A DNA stretch of 64,000 nucleotides from CAZJYI01 sp964550025 (GTDB taxonomy: Bacteria > Verrucomicrobiota > Kiritimatiellia > UBA8416 > CAYOBW01), in NCBI GenBank assembly GCA_964550025.1, contig CAZJYI010000027.1, positions 1 through 64,000 on the forward strand. Direction: 5' to 3'. The translations under genes and the position numbers were made by a program. Below the pieces are notes generated by a model that made no database searches, was not told where the DNA came from, and saw nothing but the letters and a program-made list of their open reading frames with translations. This document shows positions 38,401-44,161 of the stretch, piece after piece (the stretch's first letter is position 1; each line of letters begins with the position of its first letter).

Positions 38401-38695
38401 TCTCGGCGTACGGCAGATGCGTCCCGTCCCAGTGTACGATCGACACCGGCCCGGAGATGCCCTTCCGCTCCAGGATGAGCCTGCCGCGCAGAACGGCATC
38501 GAGGTTCGTCGAAAGCCCCTGGGCGACGTAGTGCTCGTCCAGTCTCGCATCGGCAAGCGCCTCCGCGTCCGACCACCCCACGCACACCACGAGGCCGCCT
38601 TTGACACCGGACCGCTGCACTGACTCCCTCAGCGTTTCGCTACGACAGATCACCGAAACCAACAGCGTCACACAGGAAACGATGCACATTCTCAT
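35420..38695 (-). CDS. Exported methyltransferase-like/PQQ-propeller fusion protein
   Basis: 1,091 residues from the ATG at 38695, which gives a short signal peptide (MRMCIVSCVTLLVSVICRS). Residues about 25-150 align with the SAM-methyltransferase-like head of the paralogue at 48570-51830, but motif I is degenerate (V-G-W-S-D-A in place of V-G-C-G-N-G), so SAM binding is doubtful. The remainder is a quinoprotein-type propeller in two blocks, with conserved stretches such as W-T-H-Y-L-H-G-P-D-N-N, ARDAFNGVLLWK and PHSCACY. Between the blocks lies a repeat-derived insert (nt 36714-36857). Another 7-bp array sits at 38354-38381. Its start is 17 bp from the stop of the Cys-rich gene at 38713, so the two probably form an operon. 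Catalytic function unknown. Confidence 0.8.
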   Translation of the reverse strand: MRMCIVSCVTLLVSVICRSETLRESVQRSGVKGGLVVCVGWSDAEALADARLDEHYVAQGLSTNLDAVLRGRLILERKGISGPVSIVHWDGTHLPYAENLVNLIVLPIADCRLPNEEIERVLTPRGVALRLNTRQGERDTFTKSVPSDIDEWTHYLHGPDNNAVAEDTRVGPPRRMQWAAGPRWSRSHDHMASVSTVVSSGGRVFYIVDEGPIASVKAPPKWMLVARDAFNGVLLWKKPIPRWEDTLRPFRSGPMELPRRLVAKDDRVYVTLGYGEPVTALEAATGEVRHTYAGTDNTHEILLCGDSLYLVVSDRPQDPKGTSGEFIRKLAPWTGRGVYRQYVMKYPPKRICRVDIEDGKTVWTRKDENTRHLMPSTLAVSGPRVFFENEKQVVAMDRESGKIIWRAERPLSLHRPAFSSPTLVVQDGVVLSGDRSAKARAKTEGKDKSQPEWLVSPTMISTRGQIMAFAADTGKLLWSVPCHEAFNAPVDILVAHGKVWSGYTSGRGHKGITEVYALATGEVVDTRPSDHDVFTVGFAHGRCHRNKATTRYVVHGRAGVEMVDMSSHDVIVDHWVRGTCQYGFMPCNGLLYAPPHSCACYNEAKLNNFNVLAPAYAEATAGKPGASGEWRVAGRDDTGRLLRGAAYGSSNPQSAIGNRRSDWPTYRGDAVRSGVAGASLSSAVKPTWSVRVGEGLTPPVVAEGRLIVARRDANALHALNAADGASLWTFVAGGRIDSPPTVFGPCVYFGSADGHVYCLRAADGALAWRYRLAPEARQVVSYGRPESAWPVHGSVLVHAGSGDDARPVVYAVAGRSSFLDGGLFLHGIDARTGEQVFCETVSHRDPKTGREPQETIKGKRGTYMPGALPDILSSDGKSLFMRHTRFDMRGKPQPSDVDHLFCPDGFADDNWWHRTYWMIGKEMLPDYHGWPYMGRVRITGRLLVTTEDIVYGFGRETYEKAGSHLDLNTAYRLFAARRKLGPEKPPKKDPGAWLTVFPGSRVQNVWSAKLPFFARAMVLAGDTLFAAGPGKVTDFAAPDPKGGVWLQAVSAKDGKTLAEHRLEAPPVFDGMAASDAGLFFVDTGGTVRCYR
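36714..36747. repeat. 7-bp tandem repeat array inside the coding frame
   Basis: Units GATCGCC, GATTGCC, GATTGCG, GATTGCG and a partial GATTCG. On the minus strand they encode N-P-Q-S-A-I-G-N-R-R-S. Confidence 0.75.
36795..36822. repeat. 7-bp tandem repeat array inside the coding frame
   Basis: Units CCCGCCA, CCCGCCA, CTCGCCA and CTCGCCC. The minus strand encodes G-E-W-R-V-A-G. It is 48 bp from the GATTGCG array and 8 bp from the palindrome at 36830. Confidence 0.75.
36830..36857. repeat. In-frame palindromic element
   Basis: GCCCGCC (36830-36836) and GGCGGGC (36851-36857) are exact inverted arms around a 14-nt centre. On the minus strand it encodes A-Y-A-E-A-T-A-G-K. The paralogue at 48570-51830 has no such segment at this linker. 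Confidence 0.65.
38354..38381. repeat. 7-bp tandem repeat array inside the coding frame
   Basis: CGGCAAT three times, then CGGCAGT. The minus strand encodes L-P-I-A-D-C-R-L-P-N, at the same alignment position as the GTGTCGG array of the paralogue at 48894-48921. Confidence 0.75.
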
Positions 38696-38712
38696 ATGCT
38701 CACATGCTCCGT

Positions 38713-39870
38713 TCACAGGGCCTTCAGCGCCTGTTCGATCGCTCTGATGGCGGCGCGGTCGCGCTCGCGCGCGGCTTCGAGGCGCCGGATTTCGTCCTGG
38801 CGCAGTGCGCTCGTCCAGGCTTCGAAGCGGTCCGGCCTCATCGCGAGGTCCCACGGGCACTTCAGGTCACGCATCAGCAACTCCGCAATCGCCCCGTACT
38901 CGCGGGCCGCAACAAGGAGTTGCTCGCCGACCTCCCCGTCGAAATCACTGGCCGCCTGTTTCAGCCATTCAGCCGCAATGCGTCGGTAGTGCACCAGGGT
39001 GTCGTAGCACCAGCCGTTGCCCTGCATGCCGGCCTTGGGGTCCTTTTCGCTCCCGTCCTCGACACTTCGCAACCAGCCCAACCAGTGGGTGTATGCGGCA
39101 TCGCCGACGATGTAGTCCTCGTGCTTCCCGGCACTCCACATCGTCACGGCCTGCCGCAACGCGGCAACCGTCAGGTCGCGCGGCGTGGCGCGCTCATCAT
39201 CGGGCTTGGGCTCTATCCATACGACAACGGCCCATGGCCACTTCCCGCCGGCAAAACCTTTGACCTCGTCGTACCAGAATCGTTCGCGGCCGTTCTTGTG
39301 GTAGGGATGAAGGCACAGCCATCGCTGTCCCTCATCGCCGTAGCCGACAATGAGGCCGTCTTCCTCGTTGCTGTAGTGCACGGGAATGCCGCGATCAATG
39401 CTCTTGCGAACCGCCTCGCGCACCTCCTGCTCAAAGGCCTTGCGGTTCTTCTTCGGCTTATCCCACGGAAAAGACTCGTAGGCCAGCGCGCGCCACGGGA
39501 ACGCGCGGCAACTGTTCTTGAGACACTCGAAACCGCAGCAGGGATGGCCCGCACTGGGGCACATCGTCTTGTGCACCTGGGCGCGGAATGCGAGCCCGCT
39601 GTAGCAAATGAGCTGTTCGTACGACAGCGGTTCGTCAAGCACTTCGAGGATACGTGCCGGTGCACCGTGAACGCTGCTGCACATCTCTCCGGCGTCGAAC
39701 CCCTCGACGTCGAGCCACACGCGGTCATCTTCGCGCACGACGCGCGCTCTTCGCTCCTGATCGGTCATACGTCTTGTCCCCCGTTGATCCGGCCCTTCGG
39801 TTGCAGCCACGGCGGCCCTTCCGAAGAGGACCGGCAGAACGACAACGGTAGTGAACAGCCTGGACACCAT
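38713..39870 (-). CDS. Exported Cys-rich protein of unknown function, possibly BtrH-N/C39-like
   Basis: Two starts are credible. ATG 39870 gives a signal peptide (VSRLFTTVVVLPVLFGRAAVA, 385 residues) but no ribosome site. ATG 39768 is preceded by GGGGGA at good spacing and would give a cytoplasmic 351-residue protein. I list the exported form. The segment P-A-R-I-L-E-V-L-D-E-P-L-S-Y-E-Q-L and the later I-P-V-H-Y...G-L-I-V-G-Y-G-D-E resemble papain-like BtrH-N or C39-like domains; this is a weak resemblance. A Cys cluster (M-C-P-S-A-G-H-P-C-C-G-F-E-C-L) follows. The C-terminus is a charged coiled coil (R-L-E-A-A-R-E-R-D-R). It lies directly upstream of the PQQ fusion gene (17 bp). Confidence 0.65.
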   Translation of the reverse strand: MVSRLFTTVVVLPVLFGRAAVAATEGPDQRGTRRMTDQERRARVVREDDRVWLDVEGFDAGEMCSSVHGAPARILEVLDEPLSYEQLICYSGLAFRAQVHKTMCPSAGHPCCGFECLKNSCRAFPWRALAYESFPWDKPKKNRKAFEQEVREAVRKSIDRGIPVHYSNEEDGLIVGYGDEGQRWLCLHPYHKNGRERFWYDEVKGFAGGKWPWAVVVWIEPKPDDERATPRDLTVAALRQAVTMWSAGKHEDYIVGDAAYTHWLGWLRSVEDGSEKDPKAGMQGNGWCYDTLVHYRRIAAEWLKQAASDFDGEVGEQLLVAAREYGAIAELLMRDLKCPWDLAMRPDRFEAWTSALRQDEIRRLEAARERDRAAIRAIEQALKAL

Positions 39871-40173
39871 GGGGGCACAATAGCGGGCATGGCGAGGCGA
39901 GGAAAGCGGAAAAGGAGCCCGGGACGGCCTCTGCCATGGTGGCAGTTCTGGCTCACGGTCGGGGTGCCGTGCCACAGGCAGGTCCGCCTGCGGCGGATAA
40001 CCCGACCCTCCACGAGAGTAAGAACGCCGGTCTTGTGTCCTGGAGGGACGGCTACCCTCCTACGCACGGCTTCGGCGGACACGCCACGCCGTCCGTCCCC
40101 GTGGAAGGGCCAAAAGAAAAGGCCATGCGGCCCCCGCGTGCGAGGCGGTCTCACTTCGCGGGCGTGCTGTCGA
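39871..40173. other. Intergenic region with two hairpins, no gene seen
   Basis: Contains TCCGCC-TGC-GGCGGA at 39983-39997, a 6-bp stem of the type found as dispersed palindromes, and the helicase terminator at 40112-40132. The long frames crossing it are continuations of antisense frames. Confidence 0.5.
40112..40132 (-). terminator. Likely terminator of the DEAD-box helicase gene
   Basis: On the minus strand GGCC-GCAT-GGCC is followed by TTTTCTTTT, about 42 nt after the helicase stop. The stem is short, so strength is uncertain. Confidence 0.45.
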
Positions 40174-41502
40174 TCACCGTACGACACCGCTACGACGGCG
40201 ATAGCTCTGCGCCTTGGCGCGGGGGCGGCCGCCTTTCCGTCTGCCGCCCTTGCCGCGACCGAGGTCCCGCGGGGCGGGTTGACGAGAACGGAGCGCCGCC
40301 TCGCAGTGATAGGCGTGGTCTACGTCAACCGGGACGGGGTTGCCGAGCAACCGTTCAATTGCACGCAGATAGGCCCGATCCTCGGCGGAGCAGAACGAGA
40401 TGGCGTCGCCGTCGGCCCCGGCCCTGGCAGTACGGCCGATGCGGTGCACGTAGGTCTCCGCCTCGACGGGAAGATCGAAGTTGATCACGTGGGTGATGTC
40501 GTCCACGTCCAACCCGCGCGCGGCTACGTCGGTGGCCACCAGCACGCGAAAGCGCCCCTGCTTGAAGCCATCCAACGCCCGGGTACGCGCGGCCTGGCTC
40601 TTGTTGCCGTGAATGGCTGCCCCGTGAATACCGGCCGAAGACAGCTTGTCTACGACCCGATTGGCAACGTGTTTCATCTGCGTGAAGACGAGGGCCTTGC
40701 CGATCCCCGGGTCATTCAGCAGGGAAGCCAGCAGGGCGTGCTTCTCCCCCTTCCCCACAAAGAGGACCTTCTGTTCGATACGCTCTACCGCGGGCGCCTC
40801 GGGCGCGATGGCAACGCGAACCGGGTTACTGACCATCGTCTGCGCCAGCGCCTCCATCTTCGGTGCCATGGTAGCCGAGAAGAAGAGGGTCTGACGCTTG
40901 GCCGGGATTCTCGCCAACACGCGCTTGATGTCGGGGAGGAAGCCCATGTCCAGCATTCGGTCCACCTCGTCGAGAACGAAGACTCCCACTTCGTCGAGAT
41001 GGATGAACCCCTGCTGCATCAGGTCAAGCAGCCTGCCGGGCGTGGCCACGAGGACGTCGACTCCACGGTTCAGGGCCCGAACCTGATGGAACTGTTTGAC
41101 CCCCCCGAAGACCACGGTGTGGCTGAGGCGCATGAAGCGTCCATAGGTCCCGATGCTGTCGCCGATCTGTGCCGCGAGCTCGCGAGTGGGGGCGAGGATG
41201 AGGGCACGCGGCGTCCCTTTGCGCGGCCGTCCGGTATTGCGCGAAAGCCGCTGCAAGAGCGGAAGAGTGAAGGCTGCGGTCTTGCCCGTACCCGTCTGGG
41301 CGGTGCCCAGCAGATCCCTTCCTGACAACAGATGCGGGATGCACTGTTCCTGGATGGGTGTTGGGGAAACGTATCCCTCGGCAGCCAGGGCTCGCCGGAG
41401 CGGCGGCATCAGGTTGCCAAAGGCGCCGTGCGAAGGCTTGGGCTCCGGCGGCGGGGCAGAGTGGTGACGACGGGGCGCACGAGGCGCACGGGTTGCTTGC
41501 AT
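40174..41502 (-). CDS. DEAD-box RNA helicase, RhlE-like
   Basis: About 442 residues from ATG 41502; a GTG at 41514 is an alternative start. Motifs in order: Q motif with G-Y-x-S-P-T-P-I-Q, motif I AQTGTGKTAAF, Ia PTRELA, Ib TPGR, motif II L-D-E-V-D, motif III SAT, and motif VI HRIGRTARAG. The stretch VLDEVDRMLDMGF resembles the RhlE group, but the usual DEAD is DEVD here. The C-terminal tail is basic (R-G-K-G-G-R-R-K-G-G-R), as expected for RNA binding. These ATPases unwind RNA duplexes in ribosome assembly, RNA decay and cold adaptation. It lies 155 bp downstream of an RRM gene on the same strand, but a strong terminator separates them. Confidence 0.9.
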   Translation of the reverse strand: MQATRAPRAPRRHHSAPPPEPKPSHGAFGNLMPPLRRALAAEGYVSPTPIQEQCIPHLLSGRDLLGTAQTGTGKTAAFTLPLLQRLSRNTGRPRKGTPRALILAPTRELAAQIGDSIGTYGRFMRLSHTVVFGGVKQFHQVRALNRGVDVLVATPGRLLDLMQQGFIHLDEVGVFVLDEVDRMLDMGFLPDIKRVLARIPAKRQTLFFSATMAPKMEALAQTMVSNPVRVAIAPEAPAVERIEQKVLFVGKGEKHALLASLLNDPGIGKALVFTQMKHVANRVVDKLSSAGIHGAAIHGNKSQAARTRALDGFKQGRFRVLVATDVAARGLDVDDITHVINFDLPVEAETYVHRIGRTARAGADGDAISFCSAEDRAYLRAIERLLGNPVPVDVDHAYHCEAALRSRQPAPRDLGRGKGGRRKGGRPRAKAQSYRRRSGVVR

Positions 41503-41587
41503 ATCTTTTCTCACGGTCCGGCGTTCTGGAAAATCTCTACCCGCCGGACGCGTGGAAAAGAAAGGGCCGCGGAGAGTGCGGCAAAGG

Positions 41588-41619
41588 GAGGGAAGGCGCG
41601 CCGGGGCGCACCTTCCCTT
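41588..41619 (-). terminator. Rho-independent terminator after the first RRM gene
   Basis: The minus strand reads GGGAAGGTGCGC-CCCG-GCGCGCCTTCCC: 12 pairs including one G-U, which pairs only on the minus-strand RNA, with flanking A-U and G-U pairs extending it. A pyrimidine-rich stretch CTCCCTTTG follows. It begins about 40 nt after the stop at 41658. Confidence 0.7.
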
Positions 41620-41657
41620 CGAAATGTGTTCAGTCTTGCTTTGAAGGGTGCTTCAGC

Positions 41658-41960
41658 CTACCACCGGCGATCGCGTCCGCCGCCACCGCCGCCACCGCCG
41701 CCACGGTCATCGCGCCGCGGCTTGGGCTGGGATTCGTTGACGCGCAGGTTGCGCCCCATGAAGTCCTGCCCGTTGATGGCATTGATGGCCGCATTGGCTT
41801 CCGCCCGGTCCGGCATCTCTACGAAGCCGAAGCCCCTGGAATCACCCGTATACTTGTCAATGATGACACGGGCAGAGGTCACGTTGCCGTGTTGGGAGAA
41901 GAGTTCCTGAAGCGCCTGATCATTTGTCTCGTAAGACAGATTGCCGACATAGATATCCAT
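41658..41960 (-). CDS. RRM RNA-binding protein with Gly-rich tail (first paralogue)
   Basis: 100 residues from ATG 41960, with GGAG 8 nt upstream. One RNA recognition motif: RNP2 is IYVGNL (3-8) and RNP1 is RGFGFVEM (42-49). It is followed by P-K-P-R-R-D-D-R, an all-Gly stretch and R-D-R-R-W. This is the small Rbp family of cyanobacteria and several other phyla, which bind RNA and are often induced by cold. It is about 80% identical by eye to the protein at 43689-43994, and the two share an upstream block (41998-42035). The neighbouring RNA helicase fits an RNA-metabolism role. Longer frames extending to 42095 are rejected because the homology begins at this Met. Confidence 0.9.
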   Translation of the reverse strand: MDIYVGNLSYETNDQALQELFSQHGNVTSARVIIDKYTGDSRGFGFVEMPDRAEANAAINAINGQDFMGRNLRVNESQPKPRRDDRGGGGGGGGGRDRRW

Positions 41961-41997
41961 GATGATATCTCCGTATTTCGTGCCATGCGTCTGAAAA

Positions 41998-42035
41998 CCC
42001 GATTGCAGCACGATGACACGAAATGCGGATCGGCG
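41998..42035 (-). promoter_or_regulatory. Conserved leader block upstream of the first RRM gene
   Basis: 38 nt that differ at only 4 positions from 44031-44068, at nearly the same distance from the start (38 versus 37 nt). Both contain GTGTCATCGTGCTG and outer arms CCGAT/ATCGG that could pair. A TTGCATTC box is also shared further upstream (42085-42092 and 44116-44123). May be a promoter or a regulatory 5' UTR. Confidence 0.55.
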
Positions 42036-42159
42036 ATAGGACAGCATTGTCCAATCAGGGTGGACTGTGACTGCCCCGCACGGGGAATGCAACACTTATT
42101 CCGCATTTCTTTGCGTGAACGGAACGTTCCGCAACGGGCGTGCGCAGGCGTGCAACGCC

Positions 42160-43092
42160 TCATCCGAGGTGCTTCGCAAACCAGTCGCACGCGCGCGCCC
42201 ACATCGCATCGCTCAGCACGTGCCCCGCTCCGGGCTCGACAACGCAGGAGAAGTTGGCAGAGGCGTTCTGCGCCGCATAGGCGGCAGCGATGCGTTCCAT
42301 GCCGGGCCTGGTCTCTTCGATCGGCGTCCCCTCGTCCGCCTCTCCCAGATTGAGCAGCAGCGGCCTGGGAGCGATCAGAGCGGCAATATCCGGCGTGTCC
42401 CCGTACCGCAGCCAACCGGGGATGAAGTTGGGAAAGCAATGCAGCAGGTGGTGCTTGTGAATGGCCTCATACGTCGGCAAGCAGCAATTGCCGACCAGGC
42501 ACTTGAGGCGCGGCTCGAACGGCCCGACCAGCCAGGTGTGCGTGGAGCCCATGGAATGCCCGTAGCAGCCGATCGCGTCCGACTTCACCTCGGGACGTTC
42601 CGAAAGAAGGTCAACGGCGCGACGCATATCCAGGATACTCTTCCAGGCCAGACATCTGCCCTGCACGACGTAGCGCAAGAACTCGAACCGCTCATACCAT
42701 ATCCCCTCCTGTATCCCGGTGGGGTCGCGGCGGTCCTCGAAACAGAGCGCATCGGGACAGAGCACGACGTAGCCTTCCCTGGCCAGCGCAACACCGGTGT
42801 GATGCATGGCGTCGCCGGACAGTCCGGCCGGTTCGCTTTTGCCGAGGTGGAATTGCCCGTTGTGCTGGTGCCAGACGGCAACGGCAGGCGCGGGATGGTC
42901 GGGATCCACACCGTCCGGCACGATGAGCAGCGCGGGAACCCGGTCTTCCGGTTCCACCTCGTACGTCACGGGTTCGAGGCGGTAGCCGTCCCGGTGAATT
43001 GTCTCGCCGTAGCGCGGGTTCAGCGGCCCGGGCTCCGGCCAGGGGCCGCCCAGACAATCGAGTAACTTGCCTCGCAGATCCTGCGGTGTCAT
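42160..43092 (-). CDS. Alpha/beta hydrolase (dienelactone hydrolase/acetylxylan-esterase-like)
   Basis: 310 residues; ATG 43092 follows a GGAGG at 7-nt spacing. The nucleophile elbow is G-H-S180-M-G-S. Asp253 (in G-E-A-D-E-G) and His291 (in G-A-G-H-V-L-S) complete the probable catalytic triad. The N-terminal part V-P-A-L-L-I-V-P-D-G followed by A-V-W-H-Q-H-N-G matches the esterase-type hydrolases common in PVC bacteria, where they deacylate glycans or act on small esters. No signal peptide is evident, so it is probably cytoplasmic. It stands alone between the two RRM genes. The substrate cannot be told from the sequence. Confidence 0.85.
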   Translation of the reverse strand: MTPQDLRGKLLDCLGGPWPEPGPLNPRYGETIHRDGYRLEPVTYEVEPEDRVPALLIVPDGVDPDHPAPAVAVWHQHNGQFHLGKSEPAGLSGDAMHHTGVALAREGYVVLCPDALCFEDRRDPTGIQEGIWYERFEFLRYVVQGRCLAWKSILDMRRAVDLLSERPEVKSDAIGCYGHSMGSTHTWLVGPFEPRLKCLVGNCCLPTYEAIHKHHLLHCFPNFIPGWLRYGDTPDIAALIAPRPLLLNLGEADEGTPIEETRPGMERIAAAYAAQNASANFSCVVEPGAGHVLSDAMWARACDWFAKHLG

Positions 43093-43240
43093 CGTCCCAC
43101 CTCCATGCGGTTATACTGCCGGAAGCAATACCACCGCCAGACGGTGGGCGGCAAGCACCGGGTACACTGACCACGTGCGAATGGGGACCCACGCCACGGC
43201 ATGGGGCGCAGACGTGCGGGGGGAGCGGGTATCCGCCTGG

Positions 43241-43345
43241 CGTCACCGGCTGAAAGCCGGCGGTACAGTCACCGGCTGGAAGCCGGCGGTACGGGTCACC
43301 GGCTGGAAGCCGGCGGTACGGGTCACCGGCTGGAAGCCGGCGGCA
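43241..43345. repeat. Tandem array of four CCGGCTGGAAGCCGG elements
   Basis: Cores at 43246-43260 (GAA in the loop), 43272-43286, 43299-43313 and 43326-43340, at periods of 26, 27 and 27 bp, joined by CGGTACGGGTCA-like linkers. Each core is a 6-bp stem with a 3-nt loop. Confidence 0.8.
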
Positions 43346-43625
43346 CCCGATGTTCAGCCGTTACCATACCCGAAAGCGTGCCGACGGTGGAGGTTTCGCG
43401 GGTGGTGCAGAGACCACCCGCCGCTCGGCTGCTTGGTCTGCCTCTGTGAATGGAGGGGTAGCCGGTCGTTCGTTGACCCGCGGTTGCTTCGTCGCTGGAC
43501 TACCAGCGTCCTGAACTCTGGACATACCCCCTTGGTTCCTCCAGAAACTGCATCATCTGACCTCGCGGTTTCCCATTTCGATTTGCGCTTCTCGCGCGCG
43601 CGTACGCGCGCACGCGTAGGGAGGC

Positions 43626-43658
43626 AAAAAACACGGCCGAGGAGGCTCCAGAACGGCC
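43626..43658 (-). terminator. Rho-independent terminator after the second RRM gene
   Basis: On the minus strand GGCCG (from 43658) pairs with CGGCC (to 43635), followed by GTGTTTTTTG. It lies about 30 nt after the stop at 43689. Confidence 0.65.
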
Positions 43659-43688
43659 CTAGAAAGCGCAACTTTGGGGCGAGGTATG

Positions 43689-43994
43689 TCAGGAGCTCAG
43701 GCGTCCGCCGCCGCCGCCACCGCCACCGCCACCGCCACGGTCGTCGCGCCGCGGCTTGGGCTGGGATTCGTTGACGCGCAGGGGGCGTCCCATGAAGTCC
43801 TGCCCGTTCGTGGCGTTGATGGCCGTGTTGGCCTCACCACGATCCGGCATTTCCACGAAACCGAACCCACGGGACTGCCCCGTGTAGCGGTCCATGATGA
43901 CGCGAGCCGAGGTCACGTTACCGTACTGCCCGAACAGCTCCTGAAGCTGCTGGTCGTTCGTTTCGTACGAGAGGTTACCAACGTAGATATCCAT
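43689..43994 (-). CDS. RRM RNA-binding protein with Gly-rich tail (second paralogue)
   Basis: 101 residues. RNP2 IYVGNL (3-8) and RNP1 RGFGFVEM are intact, followed by the same P-K-P-R-R-D-D-R and a run of eleven Gly ending R-L-S-S. A purine-rich AAGGAAGTAGGA precedes the ATG at 43994. The sequence differs from the first paralogue at scattered positions, mostly Q/A, G/S and Y/H changes, as expected after duplication. The shared upstream block and separate terminators indicate two independent transcription units. Expected role: RNA binding or chaperone activity, possibly temperature regulated as in the Rbp family. Confidence 0.9.
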   Translation of the reverse strand: MDIYVGNLSYETNDQQLQELFGQYGNVTSARVIMDRYTGQSRGFGFVEMPDRGEANTAINATNGQDFMGRPLRVNESQPKPRRDDRGGGGGGGGGGGRLSS

Positions 43995-44030
43995 GATCCT
44001 ACTTCCTTGTGCGTGTCATGCTCTCTTCTC

Positions 44031-44068
44031 CCCGATTTCAGCACGATGACACAGAATGCAGATCGGCG
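44031..44068 (-). promoter_or_regulatory. Conserved leader block upstream of the second RRM gene
   Basis: Partner of 41998-42035, with 34 of 38 positions identical, ending 37 nt before the ATG. Sequence between this block and the TTGCATTC box at 44116-44123 is not conserved, so the block itself may be under selection. Confidence 0.55.
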
Positions 44069-44161
44069 GCGGCCAGCGCTAGCCACGAGAAATAACTTTG
44101 CAGAGGTCGGCGGAAGAATGCAACCCCAATTCTGCGACTTTTTTGCAGCACGACGCCGCGC

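Larger units (their letters stand above)
43093..43688. other. 596-bp intergenic region, repeat rich, no gene seen
   Basis: Holds the four-unit palindromic array (43241-43345), an alternating purine-pyrimidine tract at 43593-43618 containing the 16-bp palindrome GCGCGCGTACGCGCGC (43596-43611), and the terminator of the downstream-facing RRM gene (43626-43658). Open frames here have no recognisable coding character. Confidence 0.6.

Noticed and set aside
38704..41325. 873-codon plus-strand frame
   Set aside because: It is antisense to the Cys-rich gene and the DEAD-box helicase, both of which have clear motifs.
43241..43345. Possible CRISPR array
   Set aside because: The four units repeat as a whole with conserved linkers; there are no unique spacers of 30-40 bp and no cas genes.
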